Of a stretch of 7,274 nucleotides of DNA, positions 1-5,973 are shown piece by piece. The DNA is taken from contig JAICSL010000078.1 of NCBI GenBank assembly GCA_025936955.1, positions 1 to 7,274 of the forward strand. The letters run 5' to 3'. A model generated the notes under the pieces. It did no database searches, was not told where the DNA came from, and worked only from the letters and a program-made list of their open reading frames with translations. The position numbers were made by a program, and so were the translations under genes. The first letter of the stretch is position 1; every line of letters begins with the position of its first letter. This DNA comes from Nitrososphaeraceae archaeon. GTDB lineage: Archaea > Thermoproteota > Nitrososphaeria > Nitrososphaerales > Nitrososphaeraceae.

Positions 1-1
1 A

Positions 2-421
2 ACAGCGAAGACATTATATGAGCTTTCAAGAAGGTTTGAAGGTAATCTTGCTGTAGTTTCTGGCAGAAGTAAACTGGCCGCAAAACATTCGCTCAGGCCA
101 ATATTCGATGTTTTCAATCTTAGTGGATGTGTATTTCTCGAGGATGAGAGTCGACAATATGCGAAACCTAATCCTTATGCAATAATGAGGTCCATGCTAA
201 CTCTTAGGGCCCAAACTGCAATTTATGTTGGCGATTCGGTCGAAGATTTGCTTATGGTTAGAATGGCTGAAAAGAAAACAGGTTTTAGAATAGTTTTTTT
301 TGGAATTTATGGTTATAGCACTTCACCTTTCTATTTATCCCAACAATTAATAAAGAATGGAGCTGATATAGTAATTAAGAATGTCAATTATATACCAGAT
401 ATATTAAATAAGTCTCAATAA
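2..421 (+). CDS. HAD-superfamily hydrolase, 3' part (5' end outside window)
   Basis: This is the C-terminal 139 residues of a haloacid-dehalogenase-type hydrolase; the reading frame is open to the left edge, so the true start is outside the window. Three of the four HAD motifs are visible: motif II as VVSGRS (the Ser), motif III as the Lys of AKPNPYA, and motif IV as YVGDSVEDLLM, with the Asp pair that helps bind Mg2+. Motif I (DxDGT), with the nucleophilic Asp, must lie upstream. The family mostly removes phosphate from small phosphorylated metabolites in the cytoplasm. The gene ends 4 nt before hisB and shares its direction, so it is very likely co-transcribed with the his genes. By context it may supply histidinol-phosphate phosphatase, the pathway step for which archaea often lack the classical enzyme. 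That role is inference: the sequence alone shows only a HAD phosphatase fold, and another small-molecule phosphatase is possible. Confidence 0.88.
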   Translation, partial: TAKTLYELSRRFEGNLAVVSGRSKLAAKHSLRPIFDVFNLSGCVFLEDESRQYAKPNPYAIMRSMLTLRAQTAIYVGDSVEDLLMVRMAEKKTGFRIVFFGIYGYSTSPFYLSQQLIKNGADIVIKNVNYIPDILNKSQ

Positions 422-425
422 TAAT

Positions 426-1043
426 GTGATTGTCTTGGTGACTTGTGGACACATTGAGCGAACCGCAAAATTGGAAAGAAGCACAAAAGAGACGTTAATT
501 AACGTAGAGGTTAATATCGACGGTACGGGAAAAACACACGTCAAAACGGGTCTTTCATTTATAGATCACCTTATCAGTGCGATTAGTACTCATAGTTTGA
601 TAGATGTTTCTTTGGTTGCTAAGTCACATGATGGTCTTCTGCATCATCTTGTAGAAGATATTTCAATTACACTTTCACAAAGCATAAGCAATGCGCTGGG
701 TGACAGATCACAAATAATGCGACTCGGCTCTGCTCTCGTGCCAATGGACGATTCCTTGGCCTATGCCTCGCTAGACCTAATTAAACGTCAGTATTCTAAT
801 ATCCAGTTAAAATTAACTAGGGATAATCTTGAAGGAATTCCAAGGGAGGACCTTGAACATTTTGTTAATTCATTCGCACAAAACCTCAATGCATGTACAC
901 ATATTATTGTTGAATATGGAAATAATGATCACCATAAAATTGAGTCTGCAGTAAAAGCATTTGCAGTGGCATTTAGAACTGCATCCTGCATCGACAAAAA
1001 GCGAAAATGGAACGGTATACCAAGTTCAAAAGGTAAAATGTAA
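426..1043 (+). CDS. hisB: Imidazoleglycerol-phosphate dehydratase HisB
   Basis: This enzyme converts imidazole-glycerol phosphate to imidazole-acetol phosphate in histidine synthesis, using a di-Mn2+ centre in a large oligomer. It is a single-domain protein of about 200 residues, without the fused phosphatase domain of the enterobacterial form. Counting from the GTG at 426, the full metal-ligand set of the family can be placed: H48 (FIDH), H73, H74 and E77 (HHLVED), H145 (LEHF), and H169, H170 and E173 (NDHHKIES). PMDDSLA and the C-terminal IPSSKG also match. Departures from the common pattern are LLHH where most members have DDHH, and IKR where most have SGR. Family similarity begins at ERTAK (residue 11), so a later GTG at 438 is an equally possible start; neither has a convincing Shine-Dalgarno site. 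It lies 4 nt after the HAD gene and overlaps hisH by one base (TAATG). Confidence 0.95.
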   Translation: MIVLVTCGHIERTAKLERSTKETLINVEVNIDGTGKTHVKTGLSFIDHLISAISTHSLIDVSLVAKSHDGLLHHLVEDISITLSQSISNALGDRSQIMRLGSALVPMDDSLAYASLDLIKRQYSNIQLKLTRDNLEGIPREDLEHFVNSFAQNLNACTHIIVEYGNNDHHKIESAVKAFAVAFRTASCIDKKRKWNGIPSSKGKM

Positions 1044-1663
1044 TGACAAGAATTGCGATATTTGATTATGGAGCGGGAAACCTCTTCAGTTTGAAGGCAG
1101 CGCTGGAAAGAAATGGTGCTAAGCGGGTTGTAGTAATTCATGATCTCGGAAAGCTTGAAAGCGTTGATGGATTAGTTCTACCTGGAGTAGGCAATTTTGA
1201 TCCTGCCATAATATCAATTCAGCGTGATAAAGAACTACTTTTTAAACTTATTGATGATGGTATACCATTGCTAGCTATTTGTCTCGGCATGGAGATGTTA
1301 TTCAATAAAAGCGAGGAGGGAACTATGGAAGGCCTTAATATTCTTAATGGAGAAGTAATAATTTTGCCTAAGAAAAAAGTAAAGATTCCTCATGTAGGGT
1401 GGAATAATATCAAGATAAGAAAAAAGGAAAGTAAGTTGTTAAAAGATATAAATGATGGGTCATGGGTATATTACGTTCATTCATATCATGTATCTACTAA
1501 AAATAAGAGTATGATTGTAGCAAGTTCTGATTATGGTATTAGTATACCCGCAGTAATTGAGAAAGGTAATCTCTTTGGTACCCAATTTCATCCAGAAAAA
1601 TCTGGCGATGCTGGTGCAATCATGGTTAGAAATTTTCTTAGGGTCTGTTCTGAAAAGGAATGA
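1043..1663 (+). CDS. hisH: Imidazole glycerol phosphate synthase, glutamine amidotransferase subunit HisH
   Basis: HisH hydrolyses glutamine and channels the ammonia to HisF, which closes the imidazole ring and releases AICAR. At 206 residues it has the normal length for a class I (triad) glutaminase. The nucleophile C80 sits in the ICLGM elbow and the rest of the triad is H183 and E185 in QFHPE. The conserved PGVG loop near the active site is at residues 47-50, and the N-terminal strand plus DYGAGN is typical of HisH. The IPHVGWN and YYVHSYH segments (from about 115 and 143) are also family hallmarks. The ATG overlaps the hisB stop by one base, and its own stop overlaps the hisA start as ATGA, so translational coupling within one mRNA is likely. 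Partner hisF lies downstream after hisA. All catalytic residues are present and I see nothing damaged. Confidence 0.97.
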   Translation: MTRIAIFDYGAGNLFSLKAALERNGAKRVVVIHDLGKLESVDGLVLPGVGNFDPAIISIQRDKELLFKLIDDGIPLLAICLGMEMLFNKSEEGTMEGLNILNGEVIILPKKKVKIPHVGWNNIKIRKKESKLLKDINDGSWVYYVHSYHVSTKNKSMIVASSDYGISIPAVIEKGNLFGTQFHPEKSGDAGAIMVRNFLRVCSEKE

Positions 1664-2367
1664 AAATAATACCTGCAATAGACATTATGGAGGGAAGTGT
1701 CGTTAGAATTGTTAGAGGAGATCCTGCAAATAAACAGGTGTATGGAAACAGTCCTGTGGAGACTGCAAAACGGTGGGAAAAATCTGGTGCCGATATGCTT
1801 CATGTTGTAGATCTTGATGCAACTTTGCGAACCGGTCATAATAATCTTGAAATCATTTCACAGATAATTAATGCAGTAAAAATTCCAGTTCAGATTGGAG
1901 GAGGTATTCGATCAATTTCTGCGATTAATGAAATGTTCAGTAAAAATGTGGCTAAGGTTGTAATTGGAACTATGGCATTCACTGAACCACAATCCATAAA
2001 ACAACTTTCAAAGAAAAAAGTTGAAAAAATTGTAATCTCTATTGATCAAATTAACGGTATGGTTATGATAGATGGATGGAGAACACCATCTGGCTCTGGA
2101 ATTGGTGATTCAATTAATGGATTCATGGCGTTAGGTATAAGAGAGTTTTTGTTAACCAGTATCGATAGAGATGGAACATTGGATGGACCAGATATATCTG
2201 CATTATCTTTTGCAAGCAGCTTCGGAACAAAAATAATAGCAAGCGGCGGAATCTCAACTATCGAAGATATTATCAGAGTTAAAAATGTAGGTTGTTCTTC
2301 TGTTATACTTGGTAAATCTCTTTATGAGGGTTTGGTAAGCATAGAAAAAATAAAGGCGATATTATGA
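1660..2367 (+). CDS. hisA: ProFAR isomerase HisA, (beta/alpha)8 barrel
   Basis: HisA carries out the Amadori rearrangement of ProFAR to PRFAR, the substrate of the HisH-HisF complex. The 235-residue protein is a standard (beta/alpha)8 barrel with two related halves. D8 in IPAIDIM is the expected catalytic base and D129 in SIDQ the expected acid; TSID at 166-169 provides the second-half counterpart. The two phosphate-binding loops are GGG at 80-82 and SGG at 195-197. The MIDGW segment (about 136-140) matches the tryptophan-containing loop of the family. The start is an ATG overlapping the hisH stop by 4 nt, and the protein begins directly with the first barrel strand (KIIPAID), which supports that start. 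It is clearly HisA rather than HisF, because the N-terminal RIIPCLDV signature of HisF is found in the next gene instead. Nothing suggests a TrpF-like dual function, but I cannot exclude one. Confidence 0.96.
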   Translation: MKIIPAIDIMEGSVVRIVRGDPANKQVYGNSPVETAKRWEKSGADMLHVVDLDATLRTGHNNLEIISQIINAVKIPVQIGGGIRSISAINEMFSKNVAKVVIGTMAFTEPQSIKQLSKKKVEKIVISIDQINGMVMIDGWRTPSGSGIGDSINGFMALGIREFLLTSIDRDGTLDGPDISALSFASSFGTKIIASGGISTIEDIIRVKNVGCSSVILGKSLYEGLVSIEKIKAIL

Positions 2368-2368
2368 A

Positions 2369-3172
2369 ATGCCTTTAGCAAAGCGGATTATACCATGCTT
2401 AGATGTAGAAAATGGTCTTGTAGTGAAAGGTGTACATTTTAGGGAAGTGAAAGTTGCAGGAGACCCTGTCAAATTTGCAGAGAAATACAGCAAACAGGGA
2501 GCAGACGAACTTGTCTTTCTTGACATTACTGCTTCCCAGGAACGAAGGGAGACCATGAAGAATGTTGTTAGGAGTGTAGCAAGTGTTATCGATATACCGT
2601 TCACTGTTGGCGGAGGAATAAAAAAATTGGAAGACGCACGCGATATTTTACTCAGTGGTGCTGACAAAGTTTCTATTAATACTGCAGCCGTAAAAAACCC
2701 TGAGTTAATTCCTAAATTAACATCGATTTTTGGTAGACAGTGTATAGTAGTGGCAATTGATGCAAAAAGAAGTTATTATGACCATGGTAAAAATTTTTTT
2801 GAGAAAAATGGAAAGAAAAGATATTGGTTTGAAGTCAGGATTTTTGGTGGCAAGGAAGGAACAGGAATTGATGCAATAGAATGGGCAAAGAAAGTAGAAT
2901 CACTTGGGGCAGGTGAAATTCTCTTGACAAGTATTGATGCTGATGGAACTGAACGAGGCTATGATATCAATTTGACTAAAGCAATTTGCCAGACATTGAA
3001 TATCCCCGTAATTGCGTCTGGGGGATGTGGTAGCCCAAAACATATTCTCGATGTCTTTAAAAATACTGACGTTGATGCCGCATTAGCGGCATCTATTTTT
3101 CATTATAAGAAATCAACAGTAGATAAAGTTAAAAAATATTTAAAGAAAAATGGTATACTTATAAGGGTATAA
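2369..3172 (+). CDS. hisF: Imidazole glycerol phosphate synthase, cyclase subunit HisF
   Basis: HisF uses ammonia from HisH to turn PRFAR into imidazole-glycerol phosphate and AICAR. It is a 267-residue (beta/alpha)8 barrel. D12 in IPCLDV and D131 in AIDAKR are the two catalytic aspartates, and TSID at 187-190 carries a third conserved Asp. Phosphate-binding loops are GGG at 81-83 and ASGG at 216-219. The protein is longer than the roughly 253-residue bacterial form because of an insert of about a dozen Lys/Tyr-rich residues after D131 (around 136-152); many archaeal HisF proteins carry an insert here. The start is the ATG at 2369, one base after the hisA stop. The ATG at 2364, which overlaps that stop, gives only four codons and is not used. 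hisF is the last his gene before a convergent intergenic region. Confidence 0.97.
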   Translation: MPLAKRIIPCLDVENGLVVKGVHFREVKVAGDPVKFAEKYSKQGADELVFLDITASQERRETMKNVVRSVASVIDIPFTVGGGIKKLEDARDILLSGADKVSINTAAVKNPELIPKLTSIFGRQCIVVAIDAKRSYYDHGKNFFEKNGKKRYWFEVRIFGGKEGTGIDAIEWAKKVESLGAGEILLTSIDADGTERGYDINLTKAICQTLNIPVIASGGCGSPKHILDVFKNTDVDAALAASIFHYKKSTVDKVKKYLKKNGILIRV

Positions 3173-3312
3173 AGCAAGAGCCTAAAAAATTGGGATAAAT
3201 ACTTTAATTTCATATAGCTTATTGTATCTATATATTGAACAATTATAATAAGGCATGAACCGCTTAATAAAAAAGATATTCCATAGCTATCTAGAATAAC
3301 AATCTTATCCTT

Positions 3313-3358
3313 CAATATTATGATGTGGCCCTAGGACAACAACCATACCATAATATTG
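3313..3358. repeat. Imperfect inverted repeat, 16-nt arms (hairpin 1)
   Basis: The arms 3313-3328 and 3343-3358 can form 14 Watson-Crick pairs, one wobble pair and one mismatch around a 14-base loop that contains the palindrome CCTAGG. The stem is long for an AT-rich spacer. It lies about 140 nt past the hisF stop and past the end of the acyP unit, so a bidirectional end-of-transcript or mRNA-protecting structure is one explanation. No long T-run follows it, so it is not a textbook terminator. A remnant of a small mobile element is the other possibility. Confidence 0.6.
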
Positions 3359-3359
3359 T

Positions 3360-3539
3360 CTAGGCAACCATCAATTCCTGAAATTCTACAATTGATGGCC
3401 TCCGAAGAATATTCGAGATTGTGTGATTTCCAGTTTTTACTTTACATAGCATTTTAATTTCTTCATTCAAATTAATCCGATCTTCTATTAGTTGATACCT
3501 TGTTGGAATTTGGAAAGGGACAAAGTGTAGCTCATGACT
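3360..3539 (-). pseudogene. Possible frameshifted small gene behind acyP
   Basis: On the minus strand an open frame of 59 codons runs from just after an upstream TAG to a stop at 3362-3360, but it lacks an ATG or GTG near its beginning. Its conceptual product looks protein-like: it starts around ELHFVPFQIPTRY, has a charged middle (EDRINLNEEIKM), and ends VEFQELMVA. An ATG (3535-3533) overlaps the acyP stop as ATGA, the coupling arrangement seen between hisH and hisA here, but in that frame translation stops after 15 codons at 3490-3488. Restoring one base near the start would join this ATG to the long frame and give a protein of about 58 residues. I do not recognise the family. It may be a decayed gene, a sequence error, or chance. 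In-frame TTG (3470) and ATG (3452) starts would give only 36 or 30 residues. Confidence 0.3.
3362..3401. repeat. Inverted repeat with 9-bp perfect stem (hairpin 2)
   Basis: CCATCAATT at 3368-3376 pairs perfectly with AATTGATGG at 3390-3398 around a 13-base loop. Three more pairs (AGG at 3362-3364 with CCT at 3399-3401) extend the stem past a 3-base bulge. It starts 3 bases after the first hairpin, so the two form a tandem structure. It also coincides with the end of the minus-strand open frame ending at 3360, so the symmetry may have a coding origin. Confidence 0.5.
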
Positions 3540-3807
3540 CTATTTTGAAATCCGTGAATTCATCAACATATTTTTCATATTTTACGACGACCTCCTTTAC
3601 TATTGCTTTTGGTGGACCCGTGTGAAACCATTCAATCACAGAAGAAACATCAACTTCTCGTCCTTCTAAAATTGCTTCAACTCTTCCATCGCTCATGTTC
3701 CGTATCCATCCTGTTATTCCATTCCTTTTGGCTACCACTGTTGCGTTCTGCCTAAAATATACTCCTTGCACTTTGCCTTGTACAAAGACATGCGCTCTTG
3801 TTTTCAT
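3532..3807 (-). CDS. acyP: Acylphosphatase
   Basis: This small cytoplasmic enzyme hydrolyses the carboxyl-phosphate bond of acyl phosphates such as acetyl phosphate, carbamoyl phosphate and 1,3-bisphosphoglycerate. At 91 residues it has exactly the family length. The phosphate-binding signature VQGKVQGVYFR (9-19) ends in the catalytic R19, and the second catalytic residue, N37, lies in GWIRNMSDGRVEA, the other conserved block. The GPP segment (64-66) and the following strand match the ferredoxin-like alpha/beta fold. It starts with ATG. The gene lies 85 nt downstream of the decarboxylase on the same strand; that gap includes a short T-run and an AT-rich TATAAT-like stretch (around 3870-3880), so it could be read from its own promoter or through from upstream. 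A metabolic link between the two genes is not evident. Confidence 0.95.
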   Translation of the reverse strand: MKTRAHVFVQGKVQGVYFRQNATVVAKRNGITGWIRNMSDGRVEAILEGREVDVSSVIEWFHTGPPKAIVKEVVVKYEKYVDEFTDFKIES

Positions 3808-3892
3808 ATTGTGATCTAATCTTTGGCGATGGATCTTCTATAGCAATCTAATCTGTCATTGTTCTAAAAATCAAATTATAGAATGCAAAATA

Positions 3893-5245
3893 CTAATAGG
3901 CAATATCTCCTCCTTCTTCCACAAAAAGTTGTTCATATGATGTACCTTTTCTCACTAATTTGAAATTGTCGTCACAAGTTTTCATAATTATGGGTGGCTT
4001 AGTTTGGCAATGAAATGGCATGTTGAATACAATAGAATATGCCCCAACGTTATAGAATGAAACATATCTTCCAATATCTGCTCCATTTAAATTCGATATT
4101 TTTGATAACGGAAATACATCGTACGTGTCACATAGCCTACCTGCTAGGTGTACATTTTTGTGTGTCTCTTGGGTTGGTGCTAATTGCTTGTTCTCTAGCG
4201 TTGGAACAATCTCTTGAGGATATTCTTGCTTCAAAAGAGCAGCATCTAGCAATAAATGGTAACCTGCATCTACTATCACTATTTTGTGGTCATTATACTC
4301 CTTTGTATTGACTATCTTAGAGATTAGGATTGATGATTCAGCTACCAAAAACCTACCGCTCTCTATCATCAAAGTGAATTTGCCATGACTATCCGCAAGC
4401 TGGTTTAGCTTGTACATAAAATTTTTGGCTATGATAGCTGGGCTTGGTACCGGATCACTGTAGGATACAGGAGTTCCACCTCCAATGTCAAATGTGTTGA
4501 CTTTAAAGTTAGGATACTCTTTCTTCATTTTTGTTATAAATACGTCCATTTTATCAAGAGCATGTAAGTAGCACGAGAAATCTGTAATTTGAGATCCTAA
4601 ATGAAAGTGGAAGCCATCAAACCTCAGTAAATCGTTATACATTAAATGTTTTATAATTTTATTCGCACTATCAATTGTTCCTCCATTAAAGGGAACTCCA
4701 AATTTGCCATTCTTATATGATGCACGAATTTCTGCTTTGACTCCTACTTCCGGATTCACTCGGATCATTGTAAGTGGTTTGACACCCGCTTTATTGGCAG
4801 CCTTAGCCAAGTTTGTCATTCCATTAAATGAACTTACAACAACCCGTCTCACACCGCTTTGTAATACTTCAAAGTATTCATTGAATTCCTCTGTAACGCT
4901 TGTGTAAATAAAATTTTCAGGATCACCATTACAATGCTTTATGAAACGAAGTTCACCAAGGGATGTTAAATCAAATGTTATTCCATCCTTTCTGAACGCA
5001 TGTAGAATTGCTGGATTAAAGTTTGCCTTAATAGAGTATGCAATTTTAACTGATCCAGTAAATTTTGAATATGCTTTATGCATCTCCTTGACTTTTGCAT
5101 GTAAGGTATTTTCATCAATTAAGTATAATGGGGTCCCATATTGTCTGATTAGGCTCTCAATGTCGTTTGGTTTTACAAAATGGTTTAACGCTGGTGTCGT
5201 TATGTTTGGATTTTTCACCAGTTGGATTTGAGAATATTCCACCAA
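3893..5245 (-). CDS. PLP-dependent decarboxylase, DAP/ornithine decarboxylase family (LysA-like)
   Basis: This is a 450-residue fold-type III PLP enzyme of the Orn/DAP/Arg decarboxylase 2 family: an N-terminal PLP barrel followed by a C-terminal beta domain. K73 in YSIKAN is the expected PLP Schiff-base lysine, H215 in HFHLGSQ the residue stacking on the cofactor, GGG at 255-257 and ESGR at 295-298 the phosphate and pyridine contacts. C372 and D376 in CDTYD fit the CxxxD active-site motif supplied across the dimer, and GAY is at 401-403. The best overall match is meso-diaminopimelate decarboxylase, but several signatures differ: ESGR for EPGR, CDTYD for CESGD, and MPFHCQTKPP where DAP enzymes have an SxYNxRPRP-like segment. 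Substrate is therefore uncertain: DAP, another basic amino acid, or a carrier-bound or polyamine precursor. No ATG precedes the conserved part; the start is TTG at 5245 or the adjacent GTG at 5242. Confidence 0.85.
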   Translation of the reverse strand: MVEYSQIQLVKNPNITTPALNHFVKPNDIESLIRQYGTPLYLIDENTLHAKVKEMHKAYSKFTGSVKIAYSIKANFNPAILHAFRKDGITFDLTSLGELRFIKHCNGDPENFIYTSVTEEFNEYFEVLQSGVRRVVVSSFNGMTNLAKAANKAGVKPLTMIRVNPEVGVKAEIRASYKNGKFGVPFNGGTIDSANKIIKHLMYNDLLRFDGFHFHLGSQITDFSCYLHALDKMDVFITKMKKEYPNFKVNTFDIGGGTPVSYSDPVPSPAIIAKNFMYKLNQLADSHGKFTLMIESGRFLVAESSILISKIVNTKEYNDHKIVIVDAGYHLLLDAALLKQEYPQEIVPTLENKQLAPTQETHKNVHLAGRLCDTYDVFPLSKISNLNGADIGRYVSFYNVGAYSIVFNMPFHCQTKPPIIMKTCDDNFKLVRKGTSYEQLFVEEGGDIAY

Positions 5246-5273
5246 TTTCTTTTTGTGATTTTACTTGTAAAAC

Positions 5274-5279
5274 ATATAA
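5274..5279 (-). promoter_or_regulatory. Candidate TATA box of the decarboxylase gene
   Basis: TTATAT on the minus strand is centred about 31 bases upstream of the TTG start. Archaeal transcription usually begins about 25-27 bases after the box, so the transcript would be leaderless or nearly so, which agrees with the absence of a Shine-Dalgarno site here. Confidence 0.4.
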
Positions 5280-5873
5280 CTTAAAAACATTACCCACAAA
5301 ATTACTACAACACAAAGCATCTTAAAATCCTCATACTGAAATGGCGGGTTTAGTATCCAAATTCGGACCGCATTTTCGATGGGATAATTCTATCAATAAA
5401 ATAGCTTCATGCAACATGAATGTACACCGATCGTGAACTGATCTCAATAGTGTACTGTACTATTATTTTTGCTATTGGAATACATTTACATTTCATCGTC
5501 TAATGCTTGTTCCTTTATCTGATTTGCACAATCAATTCACATACGTGCCTTTGAATAATTGAGTTAATATTATTCTCGTTTGATCAATTTTAACTATAGA
5601 AGACTCGATAACAATCAAATTAATTTCAAAATTAATTATACATTCGTGAAGAATGAAAATGGCATACCTGTATTTTCTAAATCGAGCTGCTATGTTTAGT
5701 TGATTAGCAATAGATAATTTAATCTAACGAATCGTATAGAATGCGATATGCTAGTTGAGAATTACTTGTAAATTAAGAAGTCTTTCGATTCTTTTAAAGT
5801 TTCCATTATCTTATAATAACACAATAGAATAATAATAGGTTTAATTGTCAATAGACATTCGACCTTAGACATT

Positions 5874-5879
5874 AAAAAA
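5874..5879 (-). terminator. T6 run downstream of uL2, possible terminator
   Basis: About 95 bases after the uL2 stop the minus strand has a TTTTTT run in an AT-rich setting. Archaeal RNA polymerase can terminate at such U-tracts without a hairpin. The short palindrome TGATTA-GAT-TAATCA at 5928-5942, nearer the stop codon, has no T-run behind it. Both are weak candidates. Confidence 0.25.
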
Positions 5880-5973
5880 TCTAAAATGATCTTGTGGTCT
5901 GTAATGACTCTCGTTAGCCAACAATTTTGATTAGATTAATCATGAAATAAGTTTGAAGGAGAATCATTGTCTA

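Larger units (their letters stand above)
3173..3531. other. Convergent intergenic region between hisF and acyP
   Basis: About 360 bases separate the ends of two convergent transcription units. The first part is plain AT-rich sequence without a clear long T-tract after hisF. The middle carries two neighbouring inverted repeats (3313-3358 and 3362-3401), and the part next to acyP contains a minus-strand open frame without a start codon. I find no tRNA-like T-arm and no convincing plus-strand gene. Confidence 0.6.
5246..5973. other. Long AT-rich intergenic region without a recognisable gene
   Basis: These 728 bases lie between the decarboxylase promoter and the end of the uL2 gene. Stops are frequent in all frames I followed. 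I found no tRNA-like arm, no box C/D pair at usable spacing and no IS end. The left end must hold the decarboxylase promoter. The right end should hold the 3' end of the uL2 transcript: it has a weak hairpin (5928-5942) and a T6 run on the minus strand (5879-5874). An AT-only 8-bp hairpin lies at 5618-5637. A small regulatory RNA cannot be excluded. Confidence 0.6.

Noticed and set aside
3103..3315. Minus-strand open frame of 70 codons overlapping the end of hisF
   Set aside because: It is antisense to the certain hisF C-terminus and its product is a low-complexity Leu/Ile/Phe/Ser-rich string, as expected from the complement of AT-rich coding DNA.
3814..3853. AGATTAGAT occurring twice between the decarboxylase and acyP
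   Set aside because: Two short AT-rich copies are not enough to claim an operator or repeat family.
4039..5231. Several plus-strand open frames inside the decarboxylase gene
   Set aside because: They lie antisense to a gene with clear family motifs along its whole length, and none shows a recognisable domain.
5341..5436. 31-codon plus-strand ORF starting MAGLVSKFG
   Set aside because: It is very short, has no Shine-Dalgarno site, and shows no recognisable motif; a TATA-like stretch is only about 18 bases upstream, too close for a normal start.
5618..5637. 8-bp hairpin in the long intergenic gap as a terminator or RNA element
   Set aside because: The stem is made only of A-T pairs in AT-rich DNA, so it is expected by chance and unstable.
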